Source: Gemmatimonadota bacterium
Lineage (GTDB): Bacteria; Gemmatimonadota; Gemmatimonadetes; Gemmatimonadales; GWC2-71-9
Direction: 5' to 3'
NCBI GenBank assembly: GCA_003221075.1
Contig: QHUF01000212.1
Span: forward strand, 1-6,734
Length of the DNA stretch: 6,734 nucleotides
Of the stretch, positions 1-6,125 are shown piece after piece. Each line of letters begins with the position of its first letter. Position 1 is the stretch's first letter. Below the pieces are notes generated by a model that was not told the origin of the DNA, did not search any database, and saw only the letters and a list, made by a program, of their open reading frames with translations. Position numbers and translations under genes: made by a program.

Positions 1-1577
1 TGATCGCGCTCGGCGCGTGTACTGACACGAAGATCGTCTTCCGCGATCGGCCCGCCTTCAATCCGCCTCCCGACAGCCTGAATGGATTCCTCGGCTATTT
101 CACGGTCTCGACCAAGCAGACGACCTGCGGCAATTGCCACGTAGGTCTCCAGGGTCAGTGGAAGACGACCAGGCACGCCAGTGCGTGGGCCGAACTGCAA
201 GGATCGGGACATGCCGTCGCGTCCTGCAATAAGTGCCACACGGTCTCGGAGCTCGGGAACGCGATCGGCCACCCAGCGGGGTACTCGACGGTGCCCGATT
301 CGGGCTATCACGACGTGCAGTGCGAAAGCTGTCACGGGCCCGGCTTCACCCATGTCGAGAACCCTGACATCGCCGCGAATCATCCGCTGGCGCGCATGCA
401 CGCCGATACTGGCGTCGTGAACTCGTGCAGCGGCTGCCACACGGGCGTCCATTCGCCGTTCGTGGAGGAGTGGAAGGAATCGGCGCACGGGTCGGGACCC
501 GGATTTGCGGCAGCCGCGACCAACGCGAGCTGCGCACCGTGTCACGAAGGCCGGACCGCAATGGCCATCAAATTCGGGGAAAACGCCAACTACGTGGAGA
601 AGGCGAGCGCAACGCCGGAGCGGATTGGCTGCGTGACGTGCCACAACCCCCATGGCTCCCCCAATGAGAAACAGCTACGCGCGCCGCTGTCCACACCGAC
701 GCGCGATCAGTTGTGTGTGACGTGCCATTCCCGCAGCGGCGTTCCCCCCTGGAGCGTCGCGGCAGCACCCGGGGCGACCGCGCGTGGCGCGCACGGCGCA
801 CAGGGATTGCTGCTCCTGGGTGAGAACGTGGGCTGGATTCCACCGGACTTTGCCTACGATACGAATCAGATCGTCAGCAGCCACGGGACCGCGGCCAACC
901 CCCGGCTGTGCGCCACGTGTCACGTGGTGCGCACCACGGTCACAGACAAGCTGACGGGCCAGTTCTCGTTCCAGAGTGTGGGCCACACGTTCGACGCAAT
1001 CCCTTGTCCCGACGCCACCGGCGTTCCGATGCCGTGCTCCAAAGCTGTGGCACCGGATACGGTCCACAGTTTCGTGGCTTGCTCGAATAGTGGATGCCAT
1101 AGCAGTGCTGCGGTCGCCAAGAACGCGTATGTCACCTTCAAAGGCCGGCTGAACAACCTGCTCGATCAGATTTGGACCGATAACAACGCGAACGGCATCA
1201 TCGATTCGACGGACGTCGGTCTCATCCCGCAGCTGGTGGCGCGAGCCATGCGACCCGGTGCGACCGCGGCGGATACGGCGGCAATCTTCTTTGGCAATAA
1301 TATCACGACCGTCGCGAAGGGCACGCTGTGGAATGCGGCCCTTGCCGCGACGGAAGACCGCCCGTATTTCCTGAGCGGGAAGGTCTTGAATCGGACCTTC
1401 GCAACGCACATGGCGTCCGGTAACGGCGTTCACAACCCGTTCCTGCTCGAGGCGCTCCTGACATCTTCGATCGCTTCGCTGCATTCGACGTACGGGCTGC
1501 CGAGCCCGCCCGTGGATCTGCGGGTTCAGGCGACGCCGCCGCCGAAATTACGGGTGCGGGCAGGGGCCGGCCAATAA
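1..1577 (+). CDS. Multihaem c-type cytochrome lipoprotein, nine haem sites (5' end cut by window edge)
   Basis: The open frame runs from base 3 with no stop to TAA at 1575-1577, giving 524 visible residues; the first amino acids lie outside the window. The first visible residues, A-L-G-A-C with Cys at residue 6, look like the end of a lipoprotein signal peptide (lipobox), followed by a short Pro-rich linker. Eight CXXCH motifs begin at residues 42, 75, 107, 142, 177, 210, 238 and 303, and a CX4CH motif (CSNSGCH) begins at 360. The third motif reads CHGPG, and W-x-x-[ST]-x-H segments at about 53-58 and 157-162 could supply distal His ligands; both resemble cytochrome c554-type multihaem proteins. 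The C-terminal 158 residues carry no haem but hold an EF-hand-like loop (393-404) and a G-V-H-N-P segment near 430. Cys335 and Cys345 are non-haem and could form a disulfide. Expected location is membrane-anchored in the outer membrane, facing either the periplasm or the surface. A role as terminal electron-transfer module is inferred from its neighbours. Gene 2 begins 7 nt downstream. Confidence 0.9.
   Translation, partial: IALGACTDTKIVFRDRPAFNPPPDSLNGFLGYFTVSTKQTTCGNCHVGLQGQWKTTRHASAWAELQGSGHAVASCNKCHTVSELGNAIGHPAGYSTVPDSGYHDVQCESCHGPGFTHVENPDIAANHPLARMHADTGVVNSCSGCHTGVHSPFVEEWKESAHGSGPGFAAAATNASCAPCHEGRTAMAIKFGENANYVEKASATPERIGCVTCHNPHGSPNEKQLRAPLSTPTRDQLCVTCHSRSGVPPWSVAAAPGATARGAHGAQGLLLLGENVGWIPPDFAYDTNQIVSSHGTAANPRLCATCHVVRTTVTDKLTGQFSFQSVGHTFDAIPCPDATGVPMPCSKAVAPDTVHSFVACSNSGCHSSAAVAKNAYVTFKGRLNNLLDQIWTDNNANGIIDSTDVGLIPQLVARAMRPGATAADTAAIFFGNNITTVAKGTLWNAALAATEDRPYFLSGKVLNRTFATHMASGNGVHNPFLLEALLTSSIASLHSTYGLPSPPVDLRVQATPPPKLRVRAGAGQ
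1179..1214 (+). other. EF-hand-like calcium-binding loop within the lipoprotein cytochrome
   Basis: These codons encode the 12-residue loop DNNANGIIDSTD (residues 393-404). It has Asp or Asn at loop positions 1, 3 and 5, Gly at 6, Ile at 8, Asp at 9 and an acidic residue at 12, matching the EF-hand/dockerin calcium-loop pattern. It sits just after the last haem motif, after a segment that looks helical. Calcium binding is predicted from the pattern only. Only one loop was seen, whereas dockerins have two. Confidence 0.55.
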
Positions 1578-1584
1578 GTAGCGG

Positions 1585-3459
1585 GTGTTGATTCTCCAGC
1601 AAACCGCCGTCGGCCCGCCGCCCTTGCCGGGCGGCGTGGCCGCGGTGCTGCGCTTCTTCTTCAACCTCCCGCAATGGTTTCAGATCGGAGGCTTTTTCAT
1701 TGGCCTCGCGATTGCCGCGTGGCTCCTCGTCTTTCTCTGGCGTCGTCGGTTCCAGATCATCAGTTGGGTCAAAACGCGACAGCGCGGCGTGAAGATCGGC
1801 CTCGCGGCGACGGCGGCGGTGGTCGTCCTGGGTGCGGCCGGATTCGGCAGCATCAGCTGGAATTACATGCAGCACGACAATGCCTTCTGCACCGGCTGCC
1901 ACATCATGAAGGGCCCGTTTCAGCGCTTCACCGGCTCCAAACATGATTCGCTGAGCTGCCATGCGTGCCATCAACAGTCGATCTTCGCCAGCACGCGCCA
2001 GCTCTACCTCTGGGTCGCCGATCGCCCCGAAAAGATCCAGATGCATTCCAAAGTGCCGACGCGCGTGTGCGCCGGCTGCCACGTGCAGGGCGACCGCGAA
2101 AAGGACAAGTGGAAGCGGATCGCGACAACGGCGGGGCATCGCGTCCATCTCGAGTCGGACTCTAGCGCGCTGCGCAACGTGCAATGCACGACCTGCCACG
2201 GCCTCGAGGTCCACCGCTTTGTGCCCGTCGATTCGACCTGCGGCCAATCGGGCTGCCACATCGGGACTGAAATCCGGCTCGGCAAAATGGCCGGGCAGAC
2301 GGGCTTCCACTGCATCGCGTGTCATCAGTTTACGGCCGACGTCCCGCTGCTCGCGACGCGCGATTCTGCGGCCGGAACCCTCCGCCCCGGCGCCCATGAG
2401 TGCCTGGGGTGCCACGAAATGCGGGCCAAGCTCGCGGACTTCGATCCCGCGCGCGACCCGCACCGCGAGACGTGCGGGATGTGCCATAACCCGCACGCGC
2501 AGACGCGCCCGGCCGATGCCTTGAAGAGCTGCGCGTCCGCCGGCTGTCACGCCGACTGGCGCAACGAGCCGTTCCATACGGGCAAGCCGCACGCGGGCGT
2601 GGCGCAGCAATGCACGCTGTGCCACCAACCGCACGGAGCGAAAGTCGATGCGAGCGACTGTGCGGGGTGTCATGCTGCGGTGCGGGACCGGTCGCACGGC
2701 CGCGTTCACCCGCCGCAGGCCTTCGACACGACGCGCGCCCTGCGGCGTGTCTCGCTGATCCAGAACGCTGAACCGGAAGGGAAAGGCAAGGGTGACGCAA
2801 ACCCTCCACGCGCAGCCCCGGCTCCCGGCTCCCGTCTCCCGGCCCCCATCGACTCCTTTCCCCACGAACGCCACAAACAACTCGCCTGTCTCACCTGTCA
2901 CGTCACTCGCCGCGCCAACGCGAGCCTCACATTCGTGCCCCCGCGCGGCTGTCAGATCTGCCACCATCAGGCACCGGCCACGAGCACCTGCTCCAGTTGC
3001 CATGCGCCTGGTGACTTGGCTTCGCCTCACACCGAGAGCATCACCGTTGCGGTTGCCGATCATCCGGCGCGGGCGCGGACCGTCACGTTTGCGCACGCGA
3101 CGCATGAGCAGATCCGCTGTACGACGTGCCACGAGGCCGCGGTCACGCTGGAGCCGGCACCACCCGTAAAGACCTGTACCGCCTGCCATGAAGATCACCA
3201 CACCGCGCGGCGCGACTGCGCGGGCTGCCACAGCGGCGGTGGCATCCGGGCAGCCCATGCGGATTCGGTAAACGCGCACGTGTCGTGCGATGCCTGCCAT
3301 CGCGAGGCGACGGTCGCGCGCCTTGTCCCCGATCGCGGCCTGTGCCTCACCTGCCACGCGCCGCAGCGGGAGCATTATGCACCGCGGGAGTGCACGACCT
3401 GCCATTTCCTGGAGACGCCCGAAGCCTACCGTGCGCACCTTCGCAAGGCGGGCGCGTGA
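1585..3459 (+). CDS. Membrane-anchored 20-haem cytochrome with NapC/NirT/NrfH-like quinol-dehydrogenase head
   Basis: The 624-residue protein has two predicted membrane segments, at about residues 32-52 and 70-92. The loop between them is rich in Arg and Lys (RRR at 53-55), which predicts a cytoplasmic loop and a periplasmic C-terminus. The first haem motif is CTGCHIM (102-108), the CxxCHxM form used by NrfH-type proteins, followed by an H-x5-C-x2-CH second site at 125 and sites at 162 and 201; this resembles a NapC/NirT head that exchanges electrons with quinol. Further CXXCH motifs start at 243, 273, 297, 343, 359, 435, 456, 469, 512, 531, 545, 568, 587 and 603. CX4CH motifs start at 219 (CGQSGCH) and 316 (CASAGCH). 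That gives 18 CXXCH plus 2 CX4CH. A Pro/Gly/Lys-rich linker (about 395-422) separates 11 haems from the last nine, where FPHERH and FAHATH segments resemble c7-type FxHxxH modules. NapC-family proteins usually have four or five haems and one membrane helix, so this is a large extension. The start is GTG at 1585 because TAG at 1579-1581 blocks the frame upstream. No good Shine-Dalgarno is present, and TTG 1588 or GTG 1636 are alternatives. Confidence 0.93.
   Translation: MLILQQTAVGPPPLPGGVAAVLRFFFNLPQWFQIGGFFIGLAIAAWLLVFLWRRRFQIISWVKTRQRGVKIGLAATAAVVVLGAAGFGSISWNYMQHDNAFCTGCHIMKGPFQRFTGSKHDSLSCHACHQQSIFASTRQLYLWVADRPEKIQMHSKVPTRVCAGCHVQGDREKDKWKRIATTAGHRVHLESDSSALRNVQCTTCHGLEVHRFVPVDSTCGQSGCHIGTEIRLGKMAGQTGFHCIACHQFTADVPLLATRDSAAGTLRPGAHECLGCHEMRAKLADFDPARDPHRETCGMCHNPHAQTRPADALKSCASAGCHADWRNEPFHTGKPHAGVAQQCTLCHQPHGAKVDASDCAGCHAAVRDRSHGRVHPPQAFDTTRALRRVSLIQNAEPEGKGKGDANPPRAAPAPGSRLPAPIDSFPHERHKQLACLTCHVTRRANASLTFVPPRGCQICHHQAPATSTCSSCHAPGDLASPHTESITVAVADHPARARTVTFAHATHEQIRCTTCHEAAVTLEPAPPVKTCTACHEDHHTARRDCAGCHSGGGIRAAHADSVNAHVSCDACHREATVARLVPDRGLCLTCHAPQREHYAPRECTTCHFLETPEAYRAHLRKAGA
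2820..2847 (+). repeat. Four tandem heptanucleotide units inside the linker of the 20-haem cytochrome gene
   Basis: The units read GGCTCCC, GGCTCCC, GTCTCCC and GGCCCCC, two identical copies followed by two variants with one mismatch each. They encode residues 412-421 of the Pro-rich linker between the 11-haem and nine-haem halves. Seven is not a multiple of three, so gain or loss of one unit would shift the reading frame. Loss of one unit would run into a frame that stops at 3167-3169, removing all nine C-terminal haem sites. Confidence 0.75.
3445..3459 (+). promoter_or_regulatory. Shine-Dalgarno-like AAGG and GTGA stop/start overlap for the barrel gene
   Basis: AAGG at 3445-3448 lies 7 nt before GTG at 3456. 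The GTG overlaps the TGA stop of the preceding gene (3457-3459). This fixes the start, because translation from 3456 begins directly with a clean signal peptide. The overlap suggests translational coupling to the upstream cytochrome. Confidence 0.7.
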
Positions 3460-4922
3460 AGCACGTCCTCGTCCTCCTCGTGCTATTCGCTTCGCCGCTC
3501 GCGGCGCAGGGATATCGGCTGCGGCTCGACGGCCGCTTTCAGACGGTCGGCTATCGCGGTGTCCAGCTCGATAGTATTCCCGTCACCGATACCGTCGCCG
3601 GGCCTGGTGGCGGCCCCACGACGCCGGACGGCTTCGCGGTGCGCTGCCCGAGCGGTGCCCCCTACTGCCTGTTCTTCCGGCCGGGCGCGGTGCAGCGCGG
3701 TGCGCCATTCGTCTCGACGGCTGATGCGTCGCTGTGGGGCTTCGGCGTGCGCGGTCTGAGTGCGCATGCGACGGCGCGCGCCGCCGTCGACTTCACCGGC
3801 AGCAACGCGTGGCCGGGAACCGATCCCGCGCTTCAGCTCCTCACGGCCTATGCCGAGTACAGCGTCGAGCGGCTCACGGCCCGCGCCGGCCGCCAGCTGA
3901 ACAGCAACCGCCTCGGCATGATTGGCTTCGATGGCGCGAGCATCACCGTGCGCGACGGGCGCCACGGGCTGGATGTCTCGCTTTACGGAGGATGGGGGCT
4001 CGCGCGTGGTGTGGCGTTGCCGGTGACCAGCCCGGCCCTGAACCCGATCGCCGATTTTCAGCCCAGCAACCGCCAGCTGCTTCTGGGCGCCGAAGCAGGA
4101 TGGTCGGGGCGGCTCGGCGACGTTCGAGCCGAGTACCTCCGCGAGGTGGATCCGGCGTCCGACTATTTCGTATCGGAGCGCATGGGTTTTGCGGGCGTCG
4201 CCCGGCCGGCGGCCGGATGGAGTCTAGGCGCCGGCGCCGACTACGACCTTGCCGCAGGATGGTGGGGCAGCGCCGAGGCAACGCTCGGCTACACGGCACG
4301 CGCGGTGAGCGGCGCATTCGGCGTCCGCCGCTATCGCCCGCACTTCGATCTCTGGACGATCTGGGGCGCGTTTAGTCCGGTGCCGTACACGGCGGTGCAG
4401 GGGCAAGTATCGATTCGGGCGTTGCCACAGGTGCAGGTGCGTGCCCGGGGCGAACACTATCGGTTCAGCGACGCCGACGTCTCCACACCGCTCGTCCGCG
4501 TGGAGCAGTCGGGATGGCGCGGCGAGCTCGGCATGACTGCCTCGCCAGCTCCCTCGTGGACGTTCGATGCCGGCTACACCCGCGAGTTCGGCCCCGGCGC
4601 CGCGTCCGTCGGGACGAGCGCGAGCGTCACCTTTGCTCCCGCAGCCGGCCCGTACGCGGTCAGCCTGCACGGCGCGGCGATGGATCGCCCATTGGAGCTG
4701 CGCTTCAGTGAATCGGTCCTCCATCTCTATGGAGTCGATACGCGGTACGACGTAAGTCCCAGCGTCCGCTTGGAGCTGGGCGCCGTCCGATATGCGGAGG
4801 ATCGTCGCAGACCCGATCCTGCGGCCATCGATTGGGGCCAATGGCGCGCCACCGTGCGCGCGGTCTTCGCCATGGGAAGCGGCGACGACTTGGGCCGCCT
4901 CCCGCCGGCCGTCCGGCGATGA
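3456..4922 (+). CDS. Outer-membrane beta-barrel, probable porin component of a porin-cytochrome conduit
   Basis: The 488-residue product starts at GTG 3456 with a typical signal peptide: Lys2, hydrophobic core at about 4-12, and probable cleavage after Ala17 in PLAA-Q. The mature part has the alternating polar and aromatic/aliphatic pattern of transmembrane beta strands nearly throughout, with Gly-, Trp- and Tyr-rich turns (for example 95-102, 171-182, 253-281, 291-305, 353-376 and 460-472). It has no haem motif. The only cysteines are C64 and C71 (CPSGAPYC), probably a disulfide in a periplasmic or loop element. I see no long internal membrane helix. The last predicted strand ends near residue 472, followed by a charged 15-residue tail rather than a terminal Phe. 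Lying between two multihaem cytochromes with 4-nt overlaps on both sides, it is best read as the barrel through which electrons cross the outer membrane. At 488 aa it is clearly shorter than MtrB and lacks MtrB's N-terminal CXXC, so it is probably a different family. An alternative is an ordinary porin or an outer-membrane assembly partner. The frame stays open upstream to 3285, but those codons overlap gene 2. Confidence 0.87.
   Translation: MKHVLVLLVLFASPLAAQGYRLRLDGRFQTVGYRGVQLDSIPVTDTVAGPGGGPTTPDGFAVRCPSGAPYCLFFRPGAVQRGAPFVSTADASLWGFGVRGLSAHATARAAVDFTGSNAWPGTDPALQLLTAYAEYSVERLTARAGRQLNSNRLGMIGFDGASITVRDGRHGLDVSLYGGWGLARGVALPVTSPALNPIADFQPSNRQLLLGAEAGWSGRLGDVRAEYLREVDPASDYFVSERMGFAGVARPAAGWSLGAGADYDLAAGWWGSAEATLGYTARAVSGAFGVRRYRPHFDLWTIWGAFSPVPYTAVQGQVSIRALPQVQVRARGEHYRFSDADVSTPLVRVEQSGWRGELGMTASPAPSWTFDAGYTREFGPGAASVGTSASVTFAPAAGPYAVSLHGAAMDRPLELRFSESVLHLYGVDTRYDVSPSVRLELGAVRYAEDRRRPDPAAIDWGQWRATVRAVFAMGSGDDLGRLPPAVRR
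4919..4922 (+). promoter_or_regulatory. ATGA stop/start overlap coupling the barrel and the 14-haem cytochrome
   Basis: ATG at 4919-4921 shares bases with the barrel's TGA stop (4920-4922). No convincing Shine-Dalgarno precedes it (the upstream bases are C- and G-rich with no purine run), so initiation probably depends on ribosomes that have just finished the barrel gene. Confidence 0.6.
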
Positions 4923-6094
4923 TCATCACGGGCTTCCTCGTCCTCACGCTGTTCCAGCAGCCGGGGCAAGGCTTCGATCACCCAAAGCACAAGGCCCTCT
5001 TCCCCTCGTGCACGTCATGTCACGCCGGCGTCGCGACAAAAGGAGAGTCGCTCTGGCCCGATCCGGTCTCGTGTACGACTTGCCACGACGGGACGATTGA
5101 GAAGACCGTTGTGTGGCGTCCGCCAACTTCACCGCGACGGAGCAACCTTCGGTTCGATCACCTAGGCCATGCGGCGAAGGCCAAGGACAAGTCGCCGTCT
5201 TGCGCGGTGTGTCACACGCTGGCCGGCGAGCCACGCATGGCGGTGCGTGCGCCGGTCGTCCAACGCTGCCTGGATTGTCACGGCATTCGCACCGCGCACG
5301 TGGCGGCGCCCGATACCGCGTGCGCCACCTGCCATGTCCCCCTCGCCCGTGCCGCGTCCTTCTCTCGGCAGGACATCGCCAAAATCCCCGCGCCGCCGTC
5401 GCATGCCGCACCTGACTTTCTCAGCCGCAGCGGTCACGGCGCCGTTTCTCGCCAGACGGTAGGAACCGCATGTGCCACGTGTCACGCGCAGGAGTTCTGC
5501 TACCAGTGTCACGCCGGCTCGGCGCCGCCACGCGCGATCACGTGGTTGGCATCCGATCCCCGATCGACGGCAATCGTCGCGCGAGCGGCGCCGGCCGCGC
5601 ACGGTGACAACTTTGCCGACCGGCACGCGACCGTGGCGGCAGCATCGACGACCAGCTGCACGAGCTGTCACGTTCGCGCTGATTGCCTGGAATGCCATCG
5701 TCCCAGCGCCGCGCGCGGCGCCGGGTATCACGCGGATGGATTCCTGGCGCGGCACCCCGCATCCGCGTACGCCCGTGAGGCGTCCTGCAGCGATTGCCAC
5801 AACGTCGGCGTATTCTGTAGCAGTTGTCACGCCCGCGCGGGATTAGTCGCATCAGGCGTCCTGCGGTCAGGGTACCACGACGCGCGACCGTTCTTCGTGG
5901 CCGGACATGGACAGGCGGCCCGCCAGGGCCTCGAGTCGTGCGTGAGCTGCCACGTGGAACGCGACTGTCTGACGTGCCATTCAGCGGTGGGTGGCCGTCG
6001 ATTCAATCCGCACGGTCCGGGCTTCGATGGTGCCCGGATGCGCCGCAAGAGTTTCGCGATGTGCACCGTCTGCCATGGGGCTGCGGTGCCTTGA
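4919..6094 (+). CDS. Exported 14-haem c-type cytochrome, probable periplasmic electron carrier
   Basis: The 391-residue protein has a short hydrophobic N-terminus (residues 2-12) and 14 CXXCH motifs starting at 31, 52, 95, 117, 135, 185, 194, 247, 256, 290, 300, 341, 350 and 382. Haems 1 and 3 are preceded by FDHPKH and FDHLGH, the FxHxxH arrangement of c7/c3-type modules with bis-His ligation. From about residue 162 the protein becomes a set of four di-haem repeats in which two CXXCH motifs are only 4-5 residues apart, then one final single site. At about 28 residues per haem it is a densely packed molecular wire. Directly downstream of the barrel it could fill the MtrA-like role inside or under the porin, although it shows no obvious MtrA sequence pattern. 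The start at ATG 4919 is supported by the overlap. The resulting signal peptide is weak: no Lys or Arg before the hydrophobic core and no clear AxA site. An in-frame ATG at 4841 would add an Arg-rich n-region but lacks a ribosome site and overlaps the barrel gene by 82 nt. Confidence 0.9.
   Translation: MIITGFLVLTLFQQPGQGFDHPKHKALFPSCTSCHAGVATKGESLWPDPVSCTTCHDGTIEKTVVWRPPTSPRRSNLRFDHLGHAAKAKDKSPSCAVCHTLAGEPRMAVRAPVVQRCLDCHGIRTAHVAAPDTACATCHVPLARAASFSRQDIAKIPAPPSHAAPDFLSRSGHGAVSRQTVGTACATCHAQEFCYQCHAGSAPPRAITWLASDPRSTAIVARAAPAAHGDNFADRHATVAAASTTSCTSCHVRADCLECHRPSAARGAGYHADGFLARHPASAYAREASCSDCHNVGVFCSSCHARAGLVASGVLRSGYHDARPFFVAGHGQAARQGLESCVSCHVERDCLTCHSAVGGRRFNPHGPGFDGARMRRKSFAMCTVCHGAAVP
5402..5980 (+). 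repeat. Four degenerate di-haem protein repeats in the 14-haem cytochrome
   Basis: Residues 162-198, 228-260, 271-304 and 320-354 each contain His, a Phe and a second His (HAAPDFLSRSGH, HGDNFADRH, HADGFLARH, HDARPFFVAGH). A variable spacer follows, then C-x2-CH-x4/5-C-x2-CH (CATCH/CYQCH, CTSCH/CLECH, CSDCH/CSSCH, CVSCH/CLTCH). The two leading His could be distal ligands for the two haems. The repetition is at protein level; the DNA copies are diverged. Confidence 0.75.
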
Positions 6095-6113
6095 GCGTGT
6101 ACGCTATTCCACA

Positions 6114-6119
6114 AGAGGA
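6114..6119 (+). promoter_or_regulatory. Shine-Dalgarno site of the Spy-like gene
   Basis: AGAGGA at 6114-6119 sits 6 nt before ATG 6126. It is the best ribosome-binding site in the window, and it fixes the start just ahead of a signal peptide. It suggests this gene is translated independently of the upstream coupled genes. Confidence 0.7.
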
Positions 6120-6125
6120 AATTGT

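Noticed and set aside
1008..1040. C335...C345 in the lipoprotein cytochrome as a further haem site
   Set aside because: The spacing is nine residues and no His follows the second Cys, so a disulfide is more likely than haem attachment.
675..1484. 269-codon open frame on the - strand
   Set aside because: It is antisense to the nine-haem cytochrome, with biased composition, no domain, and no ribosome site of note.
1303..3438. 711-codon open frame on the - strand
   Set aside because: It is antisense to the lipoprotein and 20-haem cytochromes, whose haem motifs are unmistakable. Its translation is Arg/Ala/Gly-rich with no recognisable domain, as expected of a GC-driven shadow frame.
3285..3455. 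N-terminal extension of the barrel protein
   Set aside because: The frame is open, but it overlaps the cytochrome C-terminus and would bury the clean signal peptide that begins at GTG 3456.
5162..5830. 222-codon open frame on the - strand
   Set aside because: It is antisense to the 14-haem cytochrome. The Arg-rich low-complexity translation indicates a shadow frame.
6095..6125. Possible promoter before the Spy-like gene
   Set aside because: The 31-nt gap has a clear Shine-Dalgarno but no supportable -35/-10 pair. A promoter inside the preceding gene cannot be excluded by eye.
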